Shown here one piece after another: positions 18,314-28,106 of a stretch of DNA of 64,000 nucleotides. Location of the stretch: assembly GCA_947477655.1 (NCBI GenBank), contig CANJTS010000001.1:434001-498000 (forward strand). The letters are read 5' to 3'. The notes beneath the pieces are model-generated. The model was given only the letters and a program-made list of their open reading frames with translations. It had not been told where the DNA came from and did not search any database. The translations under genes and the position numbers were made by a program. The stretch's first letter is position 1, and each line of letters opens with the position of its first letter. The stretch comes from CAILUG01 sp903844415 (GTDB lineage Bacteria > Pseudomonadota > Gammaproteobacteria > Pseudomonadales > Pseudohongiellaceae).

Positions 18314-18318
18314 ATTCG

Positions 18319-19560
18319 CTACTTCAAGCCCATTGCTATCCTCATGATTTGCTGTTTTAAGGGCGACAAGTGATTAACAGCGTTCAGACCACTATTACGC
18401 AACCAGCGCAGACTGAGGTTGTCGCTGGCAAAGATGCGTTTGAACCCCTCCATCGCCAACATCATGCCTAGATTGGCGGGTTTGCGTTGCCGTTGATATC
18501 GACTCAGTATTTGTAAACTTGCAAAGTCTTCTTTTCTGGCAACGGCATGTTTGAGGATAGCGGCCAGCGCCTCGGCATCAGCAAAGCCCAAATTGACACC
18601 CTGTCCTGCCAGTGGATGGATAGTGTGGGCAGCATCCCCCACCAAAGCCACACCAGCATTTACATAGTTAAGGGCATGGAGTTGCCGCAAAGGAAAAGCT
18701 TGCCGGGTTGCCACTGCCTGGATTTTCCCCAGTTTCGATTCAAAAGCTTGCTCCAGCTGTTGGGCAAATTCGGCATCATCCAAGGCCAACAACCGGCCAG
18801 CCAAGGCCGGTGCACATGACCAAACGATGGAGCAGTACTGTTGCGAGGTATCACCGGCCACCATCAAGGGTAAAAAAGCGAGCGGGCCCGTGGGCATAAA
18901 GCGTTGCCGGGCCGTTAACTGATGGGGCAGTGTGGTGGTTACCGTGGTCACTATGGCCTGCTGGTCGTAGTTCCATTCGCGGGTTTCAAAGCCCGCCAGA
19001 GCTCTAATCTTAGAGGTGCCACCGTCGGCACCAATCACTAATTTACAGTGCAGAGAAGTACCCGATTCCAAAGTAAGTATGTTGTTGTAGTTGCCTTCAG
19101 CTTGCGTGACCTTTGTCAAAGCGATGAGCGTTTCGGGTTGATAAATTTTTACGGTGGCAGCGTCATAAAGTGCCTGTGCCAGCACGGCGCTCACTAACGA
19201 ATTTTCGGCAATAACGCCCAACCAATCTGCGTGTAAGTCGGCAGCATGAAAGTCAATGCTGCCAGTGCCATCGGCATCCCACACCACCATATGTTGATAA
19301 GGACACACCCGCAAATCTTGCAAGGGCAACCACACGCCCAACGCTTGTAAAAATGCGCAGCTGGCTGGGGTTAACGCACTTACCCGACTATCGAATGTTG
19401 CATTCTTCATATTGGTGCGCAGCCCTGCAAGCGAATGCGATGCGCTGTGATCATCAATCAAGGCAATGTTCAAACCACAGTTGCGCAAGGCCAGCGCCAG
19501 ACTCAGGCCAACCATGCCGCTGCCAACAATAATTACATCGTGGTGGTGTACTTCATTCAT
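18319..19560 (-). CDS. UbiH/UbiF/VisC-family FAD-dependent ubiquinone hydroxylase
   Basis: 413-residue flavoprotein monooxygenase that hydroxylates the aromatic ring in ubiquinone synthesis. VIIVGSGMVGLSLALAL is the N-terminal FAD Rossmann loop, VIGADGGTSKIR the DG motif, and VGDAAHTIHPLAGQGVNLGFADAEAL the UbiH signature near residue 305. Which ring position it acts on (UbiH, UbiI or UbiF) cannot be decided from sequence alone. ubiK, a Ubi accessory factor, is 1.3 kb away. Its 3' end adjoins the Fur box of the iron operon. Confidence 0.9.
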   Translation of the reverse strand: MNEVHHHDVIIVGSGMVGLSLALALRNCGLNIALIDDHSASHSLAGLRTNMKNATFDSRVSALTPASCAFLQALGVWLPLQDLRVCPYQHMVVWDADGTGSIDFHAADLHADWLGVIAENSLVSAVLAQALYDAATVKIYQPETLIALTKVTQAEGNYNNILTLESGTSLHCKLVIGADGGTSKIRALAGFETREWNYDQQAIVTTVTTTLPHQLTARQRFMPTGPLAFLPLMVAGDTSQQYCSIVWSCAPALAGRLLALDDAEFAQQLEQAFESKLGKIQAVATRQAFPLRQLHALNYVNAGVALVGDAAHTIHPLAGQGVNLGFADAEALAAILKHAVARKEDFASLQILSRYQRQRKPANLGMMLAMEGFKRIFASDNLSLRWLRNSGLNAVNHLSPLKQQIMRIAMGLK

Positions 19561-19715
19561 AAATAGCGGATTACCGAAGGATTACCAAATAGGCTGCTGC
19601 GTTGAAGGCATCAACGCTAATGTATAAGCACTGTGCCAGTAATATAGCAGCTTAGCGCTTGGTGACCTGCCAGACAAACAGTTATCCTACAGTTTTACTT
19701 TGTTCGTATAGACCT

Positions 19716-20438
19716 ATGCGCCGCTCTAGAATTTACACACCCCAAATACTCACTGTTGCAACACAAATACAGTTACAAGAGCAAGCATCGCACTATGTCA
19801 GCAAAGTGTTACGTCTGACAGTCGCCGATTCCTTGTGTGTCTTTAATGGTGATGGGCACGAATACAACGCCGTGATTGCAGACATAGGCAAGAAGGCGGT
19901 GATGGTCACACTTACCGAGCAGCTCACTCCCCCAACCGAATCTTTAATTTATACCGTACTGGGTCTTGGGATATCGCGTGGCGAACGAATGGATTATGCC
20001 ATTCAAAAAAGTACCGAGCTGGGGATAAGCCGTATCGTGCCGTTGTTCACCGAACACTGCGAAGTAAAACTACACGCCGAACGCATCGACAAACGTCAGC
20101 AACACTGGCAACAAATTGTAATCAGCGCTTGTGAACAAAGTGGTCGCGTAAAAGTGCCGATGGTAGACAAACCACAACACCTGCAAGCCTGGTTAGACAC
20201 CCAAACGGCTTCGCTCAAATTGATGTTTGATCATAGCCAGAACGCAGCACTGGGAGGTGCACGTCCAGCAGGAGAAATTGCGTTATTAATCGGGCCGGAA
20301 GGTGGTCTGTCTACCGCTGAACAATCGCAGGCTACTAAATCAGGATTTGTAGGAATAGCCCTGGGAAACCGGGTACTCAGAACGGAAACAGCGCCGGTGG
20401 TGGCGCTGTCGGTGTTGCAGTATTTATGGGGAGCTTAA
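19716..20438 (+). CDS. rsmE: 16S rRNA (uracil(1498)-N3)-methyltransferase
   Basis: SPOUT-fold enzyme that methylates U1498 in 16S rRNA. ATG 19716 gives MRRSRIYTPQIL, the canonical opening; 19 codons upstream are open but unlike the family. 240 residues. GISRGERMDYAIQKSTELGI, PLFTEHCEVKL and the knot segment LIGPEGGLSTAE with LGNRVLRTETAPVVAL are the RsmE signatures. It converges with glnK; the stop codons overlap by 4 bases. Confidence 0.97.
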   Translation: MRRSRIYTPQILTVATQIQLQEQASHYVSKVLRLTVADSLCVFNGDGHEYNAVIADIGKKAVMVTLTEQLTPPTESLIYTVLGLGISRGERMDYAIQKSTELGISRIVPLFTEHCEVKLHAERIDKRQQHWQQIVISACEQSGRVKVPMVDKPQHLQAWLDTQTASLKLMFDHSQNAALGGARPAGEIALLIGPEGGLSTAEQSQATKSGFVGIALGNRVLRTETAPVVALSVLQYLWGA

Positions 20439-20773
20439 AGCGCGTCGGGGCCAGATTCGCCGGTTCGAATACGAATAACCTGCTCTAGGTTGTGTACGAA
20501 AATTTTACCATCGCCAATTTTGCCAGTAGCGGCGGCTTTGATCAGTACTTCAATGGTTCGCTCCACCGCGGTATCTTCCACGGCAATTTCCAAACGGATT
20601 TTAGGCAAGAAATCCACTACATATTCAGCACCACGATACAGCTCGGTATGGCCCTTCTGGCGCCCAAAACCTTTGACCTCAGAAACCGTAATTCCTTGTA
20701 CGCCAATCCCTGACAATGCTTCCCTGACATCATCCAGTTTAAATGGCTTAATAACTGCGGTGATCATTTTCAT
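20435..20773 (-). CDS. glnK: Nitrogen regulatory protein P-II (GlnK-type)
   Basis: Trimeric PII signal protein that senses 2-oxoglutarate and ATP/ADP and controls nitrogen enzymes or AmtB. 112 residues from 20773; an adjacent ATG at 20776 sits 6 bases from AGGGGA and may be the real initiator, adding one Met. MKMITAVIKPFKLDDVREAL opens the protein, GFGRQKGHTELYRGAEY holds the uridylylated T-loop Tyr, and TGKIGDGKIFV and RIRTGE are the nucleotide-site blocks. The sequence is closer to GlnK than to GlnB as I recall them. No amtB is adjacent. Confidence 0.93.
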   Translation of the reverse strand: MKMITAVIKPFKLDDVREALSGIGVQGITVSEVKGFGRQKGHTELYRGAEYVVDFLPKIRLEIAVEDTAVERTIEVLIKAAATGKIGDGKIFVHNLEQVIRIRTGESGPDAL

Positions 20774-20897
20774 CATATGTTGTCCCCTGGAACATGCTGT
20801 CTGTTTGGCAGTATAAGCCAGAAACTCTAAAAAAACGATTCCGGTAAACGGGCCTCTGGCATACACTCGAAGCTGTTTAAACTCGGGGAAACAGCCC

Positions 20898-21140
20898 ATG
20901 CTCGATAACGAATTTCTGCACTTACTCAGCGCCAAAGCTGCCGCCCTGTTTCCTGCCGCACAAGCTGCCCGCGCCAAATTAGAACAAGAGTTGTATGCCC
21001 TGCTACAAACTTCGCTAGGTAAACTTAATGTGGTTACTCGTGAAGAATTTACCGCGCAACAGCACGTGCTGGAAAAAGCTACGCTGCAAATTTTTGCGCT
21101 GGAACAAAAGCTGGCAGAACTGGAACAACACCAACAATAG
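20898..21140 (+). CDS. ubiK: Ubiquinone biosynthesis accessory factor UbiK
   Basis: 80-residue coiled-coil protein of the BMFP/YqiC family that supports aerobic ubiquinone synthesis as part of the Ubi complex. The C-terminal half (about residues 48-78: TREEFTAQQHVLEKATLQIFALEQKLAELE) is the conserved membrane-fusogenic coiled coil. Divergent from glnK with 124 bases between. A UbiH-type hydroxylase is 1.3 kb away, consistent with a local ubiquinone grouping. Confidence 0.9.
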   Translation: MLDNEFLHLLSAKAAALFPAAQAARAKLEQELYALLQTSLGKLNVVTREEFTAQQHVLEKATLQIFALEQKLAELEQHQQ

Positions 21141-21223
21141 TAAAACAGTGGGCACGCCGGAATGACGGTGAAGTATTTGTTATCCCGGAATGAAGATCAG
21201 TTATTCGTCTGTCTCCAATTCTT

Positions 21224-22738
21224 TTACTGCTGTATATCAAACCTGCGGTAGTTAATAGCCTCAATCAAATGCGATGTTGCAATATTTTCGGCTTGTGCAA
21301 GATCTGCAATGGTACGGGCTATTTTTAAAATCCGGAAAAAGGCACGGGTGGAAAGCCGTAGGCGTTTCATGGCATCGTTGAGCAGGCTAAGATCTTTGGC
21401 AGTTAGCGCGCAAAAGTCCTGAATCTCGTGTTGTAACAGGCGCGCATTGAGTGTGCCGCAGCGCTCCAGTTGGGTATTGCGACAGCTCACTACTTGCCCA
21501 CGCATATAAGTACTGCACTGTAACGTTGCCCCACGTTTTTCCAACAACTGTGCTTTGTCTGCTTCACTGAGTCTTGGCACTTCCACTTGCATATCAATCC
21601 GATCAAGCAAGGGTCCGGATATTCGTTGCTGATACTGCTTAATTTTTTCCGGCGTGCAACGACACGACCTTTCGCTGTCGCCATAATATCCACACGGACA
21701 CGGATTGTAGGCCGCTAACATTTGAAAACATGCCGGTAACCTAATTTGATATTTGGCACGGGCGATTTGAATGTAACCGGCCTCCATCGGTTCGCGCATT
21801 ACTTCCAGCACGCGGGGGCTAAACTGAGGCAGTTCATCGAGAAACAACACACCATGATGGGCAAGGCTTATTTCACCAGGATTTAATGCACCTCCTCCCC
21901 CCACCAGAGCAACTGCAGAACTGGTGTGATGCGGCGTGCGAAACGGCGGCTTGCGCCAGCTTTGGAGGTTAAACTCGATTTTGGCGATGGACTGGATGGC
22001 TGCAACTTCCATTGCCTGTTGCTCGGTTAAAGGAGGCAAGATGGTGACCATACAACTTGCCAACATGGTTTTACCGGTACCTGGTGGCCCGCGCATCAGC
22101 AAGTTATGCCCGCCTGCCGCTGCAATCAGCAAAGCGCGTTTGGCACTTTCTTGCCCTACTACATCCTGCACATCAATGTTGTAGTCCCAGGTACCGAGCT
22201 GGGGCGGCGCCGGTCGCTGCAAAACACTTTTTCCATTCAGACAGGCTATTAATTCCAACAAATGGTTACACATGCCAATTTCTGCATGGGCGAGCAAGGC
22301 CGCTTCTGCTGCATTTTCAGAAGGCACTATGCAGCCGCGCTGTTCGCGGTGGCAGGCAATGATGCCTGGCAATATGCCATTGACCTTGCGAATAGCGCCC
22401 GACAAAGCGAGTTCGCCCATAAATACCCGATTTTGCAATATGGCTTTATCAATTTGCCGCGATGCCGCCAGAATTCCCACTGCTATGGCCAAATCAAAAC
22501 GACCGCCGGCTTTGGGCAAATCGGCCGGCGCAAGATTGATGGTGATACGACGCTGCGGAAATTCAAGCTGCGAATTAAGAATGGCACTACGTACTCTTTC
22601 TTTACTTTCTTTGACCGCGGTTTCTGGCAGACCCACGATGGCGAAACCCGGCAGACCATTGGACAAATGCACTTCTACCGTCACCAATGGCGCATCGATG
22701 CCGATGTTGGCGCGTGAATACACGATAGCCAGTGCCAT
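21224..22738 (-). CDS. comM: YifB/ComM-family Mg-chelatase-like AAA+ ATPase
   Basis: 504-residue hexameric helicase; ComM drives branch migration during natural transformation, while YifB is the broader family name. An N-terminal Lon-protease-like domain fills about residues 1-170, Walker A is GPPGTGKTMLA, Walker B LFLDELPQF, and a C-terminal Mg-chelatase region ends in EAINYRRFD. Cysteines in NPCPCGYYGDSERSCRC form a zinc-like cluster typical of the family. AAGGAAG lies 6 bases before the ATG. Divergent from rep; the intervening 280 bases hold no gene. Confidence 0.95.
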   Translation of the reverse strand: MALAIVYSRANIGIDAPLVTVEVHLSNGLPGFAIVGLPETAVKESKERVRSAILNSQLEFPQRRITINLAPADLPKAGGRFDLAIAVGILAASRQIDKAILQNRVFMGELALSGAIRKVNGILPGIIACHREQRGCIVPSENAAEAALLAHAEIGMCNHLLELIACLNGKSVLQRPAPPQLGTWDYNIDVQDVVGQESAKRALLIAAAGGHNLLMRGPPGTGKTMLASCMVTILPPLTEQQAMEVAAIQSIAKIEFNLQSWRKPPFRTPHHTSSAVALVGGGGALNPGEISLAHHGVLFLDELPQFSPRVLEVMREPMEAGYIQIARAKYQIRLPACFQMLAAYNPCPCGYYGDSERSCRCTPEKIKQYQQRISGPLLDRIDMQVEVPRLSEADKAQLLEKRGATLQCSTYMRGQVVSCRNTQLERCGTLNARLLQHEIQDFCALTAKDLSLLNDAMKRLRLSTRAFFRILKIARTIADLAQAENIATSHLIEAINYRRFDIQQ

Positions 22739-23018
22739 GATACTTCCTTGTAATTATGCTGTAGAAAATCACACACAGATGTAGAGGGAGAGATGTGGAC
22801 ATTGCTTAGAACTTTACTACTAACCTAGCTGCCAAAAATTTCAGCGGGCAGGTGCGACTTGCGGCAAGGACATCCTGCGTTGTCCTTACTTGGCTCGACT
22901 ATTGCCACCCCTATTGCACCCCCTATTACCACCCTTATAAATAGTGCATAAAACTAAAATTTTCAAATTTACTTGCACCGAGTATGATGCCGCCCCAGCA
23001 CAATTATTAGCCCGCTTG

Positions 23019-25031
23019 ATGAAGCCATTAAATTCCCGTCAGTACAGCGCAGTTCGCTACATCGACAATCCCTTGCTGGTACTCGCTGGTGCTGGCAGCG
23101 GAAAAACTAGTGTTATCACCCAAAAAATTGCTTGGCTGATTAATGACTGTGAGTACAATCCGCACCATATCGCAGCGGTGACCTTCACCAACAAAGCGGC
23201 GCGTGAAATGCGCGAACGTGTAAATCAGTTGTTGAAAGGGGTCAGCACCAAAGGTTTGATTATTTCTACCTTTCACCAACTAGGCCTGACTATCATTCGC
23301 CGCGAATGTGCTCATCTGGGCCTCAAGAGCAGCTTCACCATTTTTGACGATCAAGATGCGCTGGTATTGCTGCGTGAATTAATGCACAAAGAAATCGACA
23401 GCAGCGACGAACAACTCAAGAAGTTGAGTAGTATTATTTCTAACTGGAAAAATCAGTTTGTTACGCCTGCACAAGCAATAGCAGTCACAGCTACGCCTGA
23501 AGATGTGCTGGCAGCAAAACTTTACGAAGCGTATCAACGTCATCTTAAAGCTTATAACGCTGTAGATTTCGATGATCTGATCATGCTTCCTGCGCTGCTC
23601 TTTCAGACCAATGCTGAAGTGTTACAAAAATGGCAACGCCACATTCGCTATCTTTTGGTAGACGAATACCAAGACACTAACAATATGCAATACAACCTAG
23701 TGAAACTATTGGTGGGTGAACGCGCCTGTTTAACGGTTGTGGGCGATGATGATCAATCTATTTATTCGTGGCGCGGAGCACGACCAGAAAACATGCAGCT
23801 TTTGCAGAAAGATTATCCAGGCCTGAAAGTCATAATGCTGGAACAAAACTATCGCTCTACCAATACCATCTTGACTGCCGCCAATGCATTAATCGCTAAC
23901 AACAAGCATGTTTTTGAAAAAACACTGTGGAGTGAATATGGCAAGGGTGATCCGATTCGGGTGTTGGTCACCGCTAACGAAGAAGCAGAAATGGAAAGAG
24001 TCGCTAGTGAAATTTTGCTAATGACAGTTCACAAGCGTTTGTCCTTCAAGGATTTCGCCGTGTTGTATCGGGGCAATCATCAGGCGCGTCTGTTGGAAAT
24101 TCAATTACAAGCACATCAAGTGCCGTATGTGTTGTCGGGTGGTACATCTTTTTTTGCTCGCACCGAAATCAAAGATTTGATGGCCTATTTACGAATTCTT
24201 ATAAATCCGGATGATGACAATGCTTTTTTACGTTGCATCAATACACCACGCCGCAAAATTGGTCCCGCCATGTTGGAAGCACTCGGCAATTATGCGAACA
24301 AAGCAGAGGTAAGCATGTTAACTGCATGTGGCCACATGGGTTTGTCGGAGCATCTTAATCAAACCCAAACCGATAAATTTCGTGAGTTTCACCATTGGCT
24401 ACAAAATCTTAATGAGCAAATTGGCAGTGGCGGCATAAAGGTTATTAATGAACTAATCGATGACATTGGCTACGCAGCTTACCTGCAACAAAACAGCCCT
24501 ACACCCACTGCCGCGGAACGCGCTTATGCAAACGTACAAATTTTGATAACCGCGCTCGGCACTAGCATTTCCAAGGCTAAAGCAGAAGGTGAGGAGGGCG
24601 ATCTGGAATCGGCTATCAACAAACTTATTTTGCGTGATTTACTAGAAAACCAAGATAAAGATGAAGAATCCAACCGTGTGCAACTGATGACACTACACGC
24701 TGCCAAAGGGTTGGAGTTTCCGTTTGTATTTATCATCGGTATGGAAGAAGAATTATTGCCGCACAGAAACAGCATAGAAACTGGCGATATTGAAGAAGAG
24801 CGCCGTTTGGCTTATGTGGGCATCACTCGCGCCCAACGGTTGCTGACTTTTACGCTGGCCAGTCAACGCAAACAGTACGGAGAAATCCTGACAACCACAC
24901 CGAGCCGGTTTTTGGAAGAGTTGCCGCAGGAGCTACTGGAGTGGGAAGGCAGAAAAAGTGATATGACTCCGGAAAAATCCAAAGCGCGCGGCAAAGAAAC
25001 TTTAGCACGGTTAAAGAGTTTGTTTGATTAA
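23019..25031 (+). CDS. rep: ATP-dependent DNA helicase Rep
   Basis: Superfamily 1A 3'-5' helicase that helps replication forks pass obstacles. ATG 23019 gives MKPLNSRQYSAVRYI, matching Rep; 25 upstream codons are open but unlike the family. 670 residues, as usual. VLAGAGSGKT (21-30) is Walker A, AAVTFTNKAAREMRERV motif Ia, LLVDEYQDTN Walker B, GDDDQSIYSWRGA motif III, LMTLHAAKGLEFPFVFI motif V and LAYVGITRAQ motif VI. Divergent from comM. A pyrimidine-rich direct-repeat stretch (CCACCCCTATT-like) lies at about 22905-22935. Confidence 0.95.
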   Translation: MKPLNSRQYSAVRYIDNPLLVLAGAGSGKTSVITQKIAWLINDCEYNPHHIAAVTFTNKAAREMRERVNQLLKGVSTKGLIISTFHQLGLTIIRRECAHLGLKSSFTIFDDQDALVLLRELMHKEIDSSDEQLKKLSSIISNWKNQFVTPAQAIAVTATPEDVLAAKLYEAYQRHLKAYNAVDFDDLIMLPALLFQTNAEVLQKWQRHIRYLLVDEYQDTNNMQYNLVKLLVGERACLTVVGDDDQSIYSWRGARPENMQLLQKDYPGLKVIMLEQNYRSTNTILTAANALIANNKHVFEKTLWSEYGKGDPIRVLVTANEEAEMERVASEILLMTVHKRLSFKDFAVLYRGNHQARLLEIQLQAHQVPYVLSGGTSFFARTEIKDLMAYLRILINPDDDNAFLRCINTPRRKIGPAMLEALGNYANKAEVSMLTACGHMGLSEHLNQTQTDKFREFHHWLQNLNEQIGSGGIKVINELIDDIGYAAYLQQNSPTPTAAERAYANVQILITALGTSISKAKAEGEEGDLESAINKLILRDLLENQDKDEESNRVQLMTLHAAKGLEFPFVFIIGMEEELLPHRNSIETGDIEEERRLAYVGITRAQRLLTFTLASQRKQYGEILTTTPSRFLEELPQELLEWEGRKSDMTPEKSKARGKETLARLKSLFD

Positions 25032-25122
25032 AGGTCACCCTGACGTGTATATCATCATGATGAAGTTTTAAACTTTTTTGAAAAACTTTAGGTAAGTCTT
25101 TGGGAAAGACAAAAAGTTAAAT

Positions 25123-25578
25123 TTATGGAGCCGCTTGCGCAGCTTGCACCAGATAATCAACAGTAGCGTTGAGTTCGTCAGTTGAGCACGCCATGCACAA
25201 ACCCTTGGCCGGCATCAGGCCGTTATTAAATCCATTTAATATACTGGCATACAAAACATCTATGCCTTTAGCGATACGCGGTGCCCACGCTTCTGCATTG
25301 GCAAATACAGGGGAATTATTAACACCAGTGCTGTGACAAGCAGTACAGAAAGTTTGATAAATCTGTTCGGGAGCCATGCCAGTACCAGCGCCTGCTGATG
25401 CCACTACCATAGCCCCTGCACAAGCCTGCCCTACTACACATACTTGAACTGGTGATTGAATACGGGCACTGATTTTGTCTGCTTCAGCCGCCACAGTAAG
25501 TGTTGCATACACCGAAAAAAAACAAGCCAATAGCACTAGCACCAGTTTGTGAACAATGACAAAAGACTTAACAGACAC
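25123..25578 (-). CDS. Cytochrome c5-family c-type cytochrome
   Basis: Periplasmic monoheme electron carrier. GTG 25578 is chosen because GAGGTAGG lies just upstream and the product then begins with a signal peptide (KLVLVLLACFFSVYATLTVAAEA). An upstream in-frame start would add about 41 unlikely residues. 151 residues: heme attachment CTACH at about residues 98-102, distal Met in GLMPAKG, and the paired cysteines of GLCMACS that mark cytochrome c5. A spacer of about 50 residues separates the signal and heme domain. Downstream of rep and convergent with it. Confidence 0.88.
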   Translation of the reverse strand: MSVKSFVIVHKLVLVLLACFFSVYATLTVAAEADKISARIQSPVQVCVVGQACAGAMVVASAGAGTGMAPEQIYQTFCTACHSTGVNNSPVFANAEAWAPRIAKGIDVLYASILNGFNNGLMPAKGLCMACSTDELNATVDYLVQAAQAAP

Positions 25579-25804
25579 GATACCTACCTCGTTGCTTGGT
25601 GATGCACTCAAGGGAGCACATCGTGGAAGTTGCCCGGCGCGCTCTAAGGATAGAGAGCTTCGATCAGGACATATGATCACAATTATAGAGGGAAATCGCA
25701 TTGGCCGAAACCGGGAAATTTGAAGATTAATACAGCGAGGTTCTTTGTATTGTTGCGGTCACTTAGCAAATAGGCACTACTGTCAATGGCTTAATACTTA
25801 CTTA

Positions 25805-27283
25805 CTAGTTTGCATCGATGGAAAATTTGATTGGCTCACTACCATAATAAATATCCAGTGGCTTGCTTTCTATAGCATAACCAACATGAACTGAAACACT
25901 CTGCCCCACCAAGCCTGAGTTAATTCCGGTCAAATTATCAGCAATCTGTATTTTTTCGAGTGCTGCAAGTGGGCCGGTTTTATAAGGTGCCAGCGTGGAT
26001 AACGCGCCATTGAATAGTTCAAATTTGCCTGCCCTATCTTTAACAAATTGTTTGCCATTGCCCAGCGTAACCAACACATACACTGACCCTGTTAAACCAA
26101 CATGCAAAGGATCTGGCGCTATTTGTGCTGTTATATTAAAAGCTTCATTGGCCGTAAAACTGTTTTTAATTGTTGTGCCATTGCCTGCTGTAGCAGCACC
26201 TGAAAACAGGGCGGCTGCCACCATCGCATTACCGCTGGCATTTTTTACCAGCCCAAGTAGAGGAAAACGTGTATCCGTAATAGTGATGGAATAGGTACCG
26301 GTATTGCTTCCACACTTTTTGGGGTCAACATAAGAATTTGCTAACAGCAGATACTCGCCTGCAGGCAAACTAGTGGCTACTTTGGGGTCACAACTGGTGC
26401 CAAAATCGTCAAAAATAGTAACACCGCTCAAATCAGTTTTAGCAATGATAAGCACAGCATCCAGCTCACTGGATTTCATTTCCATGTTGAGAAATGTCAT
26501 TTTATCCAGTTTGAATTTATATACATCCACAAAGCTTGTGTCATCACTACCGCCAAACAAATCCATGATCCTGCAGTCACCTGTTTTTAATGCATCATTA
26601 ATACGAGCGTTCACATTAATTTGGGTTGTCAAGCATTTGTCTTTAATTTTATAAATCGCGTTAGCACCGGCAATATCATCATCTTGTAATGTAGTAATGT
26701 TGCCCAATGTCGGCGCCATGATTGCAGGCACACCTAATTGATGATCCAAACCCAGGCTATGGCCTATTTCATGCAGGGCAACCCTACCAAAGTCTTTGGC
26801 TGTCTTTGTTGCGCTCTTATAAATATCCCATTCTAAATTGCTATTAAAAATAATGTCGCTTTGGGACATTTGCGTGAAACCCAAACTGCCTAGGTCAGAC
26901 ATAGTCAGTGTGATGGCAAGCACGTTGCTGCCAAAATCATTTCCACACACATCGTTACGAAAACCAGCGCTATTTTGGCCATCACCAATACCAGCAGGGA
27001 AATCTCGCCTATTACTACCCGTACTGCGGCTGTATCCCCTACAAGGGTCTACTGCAGTACGGTCGACCAGGAAGTCGAAAGCCGTTTTTTCACTCCACTG
27101 TGTAAGAGCGTCTTCAAATGCCGCTGACCAAGTTTGACCAGAAGGTGCTGCGCCAGGTATATCAACATGAAAAGTAGTACTTACGCCAACCCAGCGTGCG
27201 CCCGTAGTATTAAAGGCCCACACAGCTGAGGCAAAAATACTGGCTCCCAGCAGCAAAAGTAAGGTGAGGGGGGGCTTTTTCAT
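25805..27283 (-). CDS. Secreted matrixin-family zinc metalloprotease
   Basis: 492-residue exported protease. A signal peptide covers residues 1-23 (ending AVWAF). HEIGHSLGLDH at about residues 192-202 is the zinc-binding HExxHxxGxxH motif and PAIMAPT just after it supplies the Met-turn, so it is a metzincin of the M10 matrixin type. After about residue 225 come beta-rich regions resembling pre-peptidase C-terminal domains (SLPAGEYLLLANSY). Starts 4 bases after the 203-residue gene upstream, so the two are co-transcribed. Substrate unknown. Confidence 0.87.
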   Translation of the reverse strand: MKKPPLTLLLLLGASIFASAVWAFNTTGARWVGVSTTFHVDIPGAAPSGQTWSAAFEDALTQWSEKTAFDFLVDRTAVDPCRGYSRSTGSNRRDFPAGIGDGQNSAGFRNDVCGNDFGSNVLAITLTMSDLGSLGFTQMSQSDIIFNSNLEWDIYKSATKTAKDFGRVALHEIGHSLGLDHQLGVPAIMAPTLGNITTLQDDDIAGANAIYKIKDKCLTTQINVNARINDALKTGDCRIMDLFGGSDDTSFVDVYKFKLDKMTFLNMEMKSSELDAVLIIAKTDLSGVTIFDDFGTSCDPKVATSLPAGEYLLLANSYVDPKKCGSNTGTYSITITDTRFPLLGLVKNASGNAMVAAALFSGAATAGNGTTIKNSFTANEAFNITAQIAPDPLHVGLTGSVYVLVTLGNGKQFVKDRAGKFELFNGALSTLAPYKTGPLAALEKIQIADNLTGINSGLVGQSVSVHVGYAIESKPLDIYYGSEPIKFSIDAN

Positions 27284-27287
27284 AGCT

Positions 27288-27899
27288 TTACTTGGGCAGC
27301 AAATATGTTATTGCGGCCAGAAAATCTGCCAGCGAGTATTGTTGTGATTTAGGAAAGTGGGTTTTGATTTCTGCTTCACTAATTTGCAGTGCGCGCATTT
27401 TTTCCAATAGCGGATCTTGGCCCTCATCTAATAACGCGTAATGCGGATGATTGCGCAAATCCAAATAGGTAGCACCATCGTCGCCCGTAAAAGTTGGGAA
27501 ATAACCCTGTCCCCATCCGGTCAATGGATTTACCAGCTCTTGAGTTGGATCTGTTACAAAATACAAACCTTGCTCATTCACTGTCGGATAAAATTGCCCG
27601 GCAATTGCAATGGTCACAGCAGTATCTTTTCCTCCCAGAAAACGCAGCTCCAGTTGCTCTTGGTCAAGGCTGCCCTTTATCACAGTATCGACTTGGAACA
27701 GCACAGTGGTATAGACCAGATCATCTTGGGAGCTGACCACGACATTCAACACTTTGCCCGCGAACACGAGTGCCGATTGCTCGACTAATTCTTCGAGTGT
27801 TAATTCGATTAAAACTGTGGCTTGGAGCGGCAATGCTGTACTCACCAGCAGTAGACTCAGGCACAAGCTTAATAATTTTCTGACTACTAATTTGGACAT
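27288..27899 (-). CDS. Secreted protein of unknown function paired with the matrixin
   Basis: 203 residues with a clear signal peptide (MSKLVVRKLLSLCLSLLLVSTALPLQA). The mature part begins LIELTLEELVEQSALVFAGKV and is beta-rich, with VDTVIKGSLDQEQLELRFLGG. This is the layout of a small family of exported proteins found beside matrixins in Gammaproteobacteria (my recollection, not a search). No catalytic motif or cysteine pair is seen. The 4-base spacing to the protease suggests a partner such as an inhibitor, chaperone or adaptor, but this is only inference. Confidence 0.7.
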   Translation of the reverse strand: MSKLVVRKLLSLCLSLLLVSTALPLQATVLIELTLEELVEQSALVFAGKVLNVVVSSQDDLVYTTVLFQVDTVIKGSLDQEQLELRFLGGKDTAVTIAIAGQFYPTVNEQGLYFVTDPTQELVNPLTGWGQGYFPTFTGDDGATYLDLRNHPHYALLDEGQDPLLEKMRALQISEAEIKTHFPKSQQYSLADFLAAITYLLPK

Positions 27900-28106
27900 A
27901 AAATTATGGGCTCAACAATGTGGTCGATTTTTCAGGTAAATTCAACTCGTACTCGATTAGCACTGACTTAAGGCTACTCATCGATGCGCAGGGGATCCAG
28001 CTCCTGGACTAAAAATCAGCAGTTTTTCTGCCTACGCCTGAATGAAGGATACTTTGCTATGCTGCTCAAGTCTGTAAAACTCAGTAAGCATTCTGTTTAC
28101 AGCACC

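Noticed and set aside
22262..22784. Plus-strand open frames of 151 and 170 codons
   Set aside because: Overlap comM on the opposite strand and show no family features.
25055..25112. Terminators after rep (AAGTTT-AAACTT and GTCTTT-AAAGAC stems)
   Set aside because: Stems are short and AT-rich; too weak to call.
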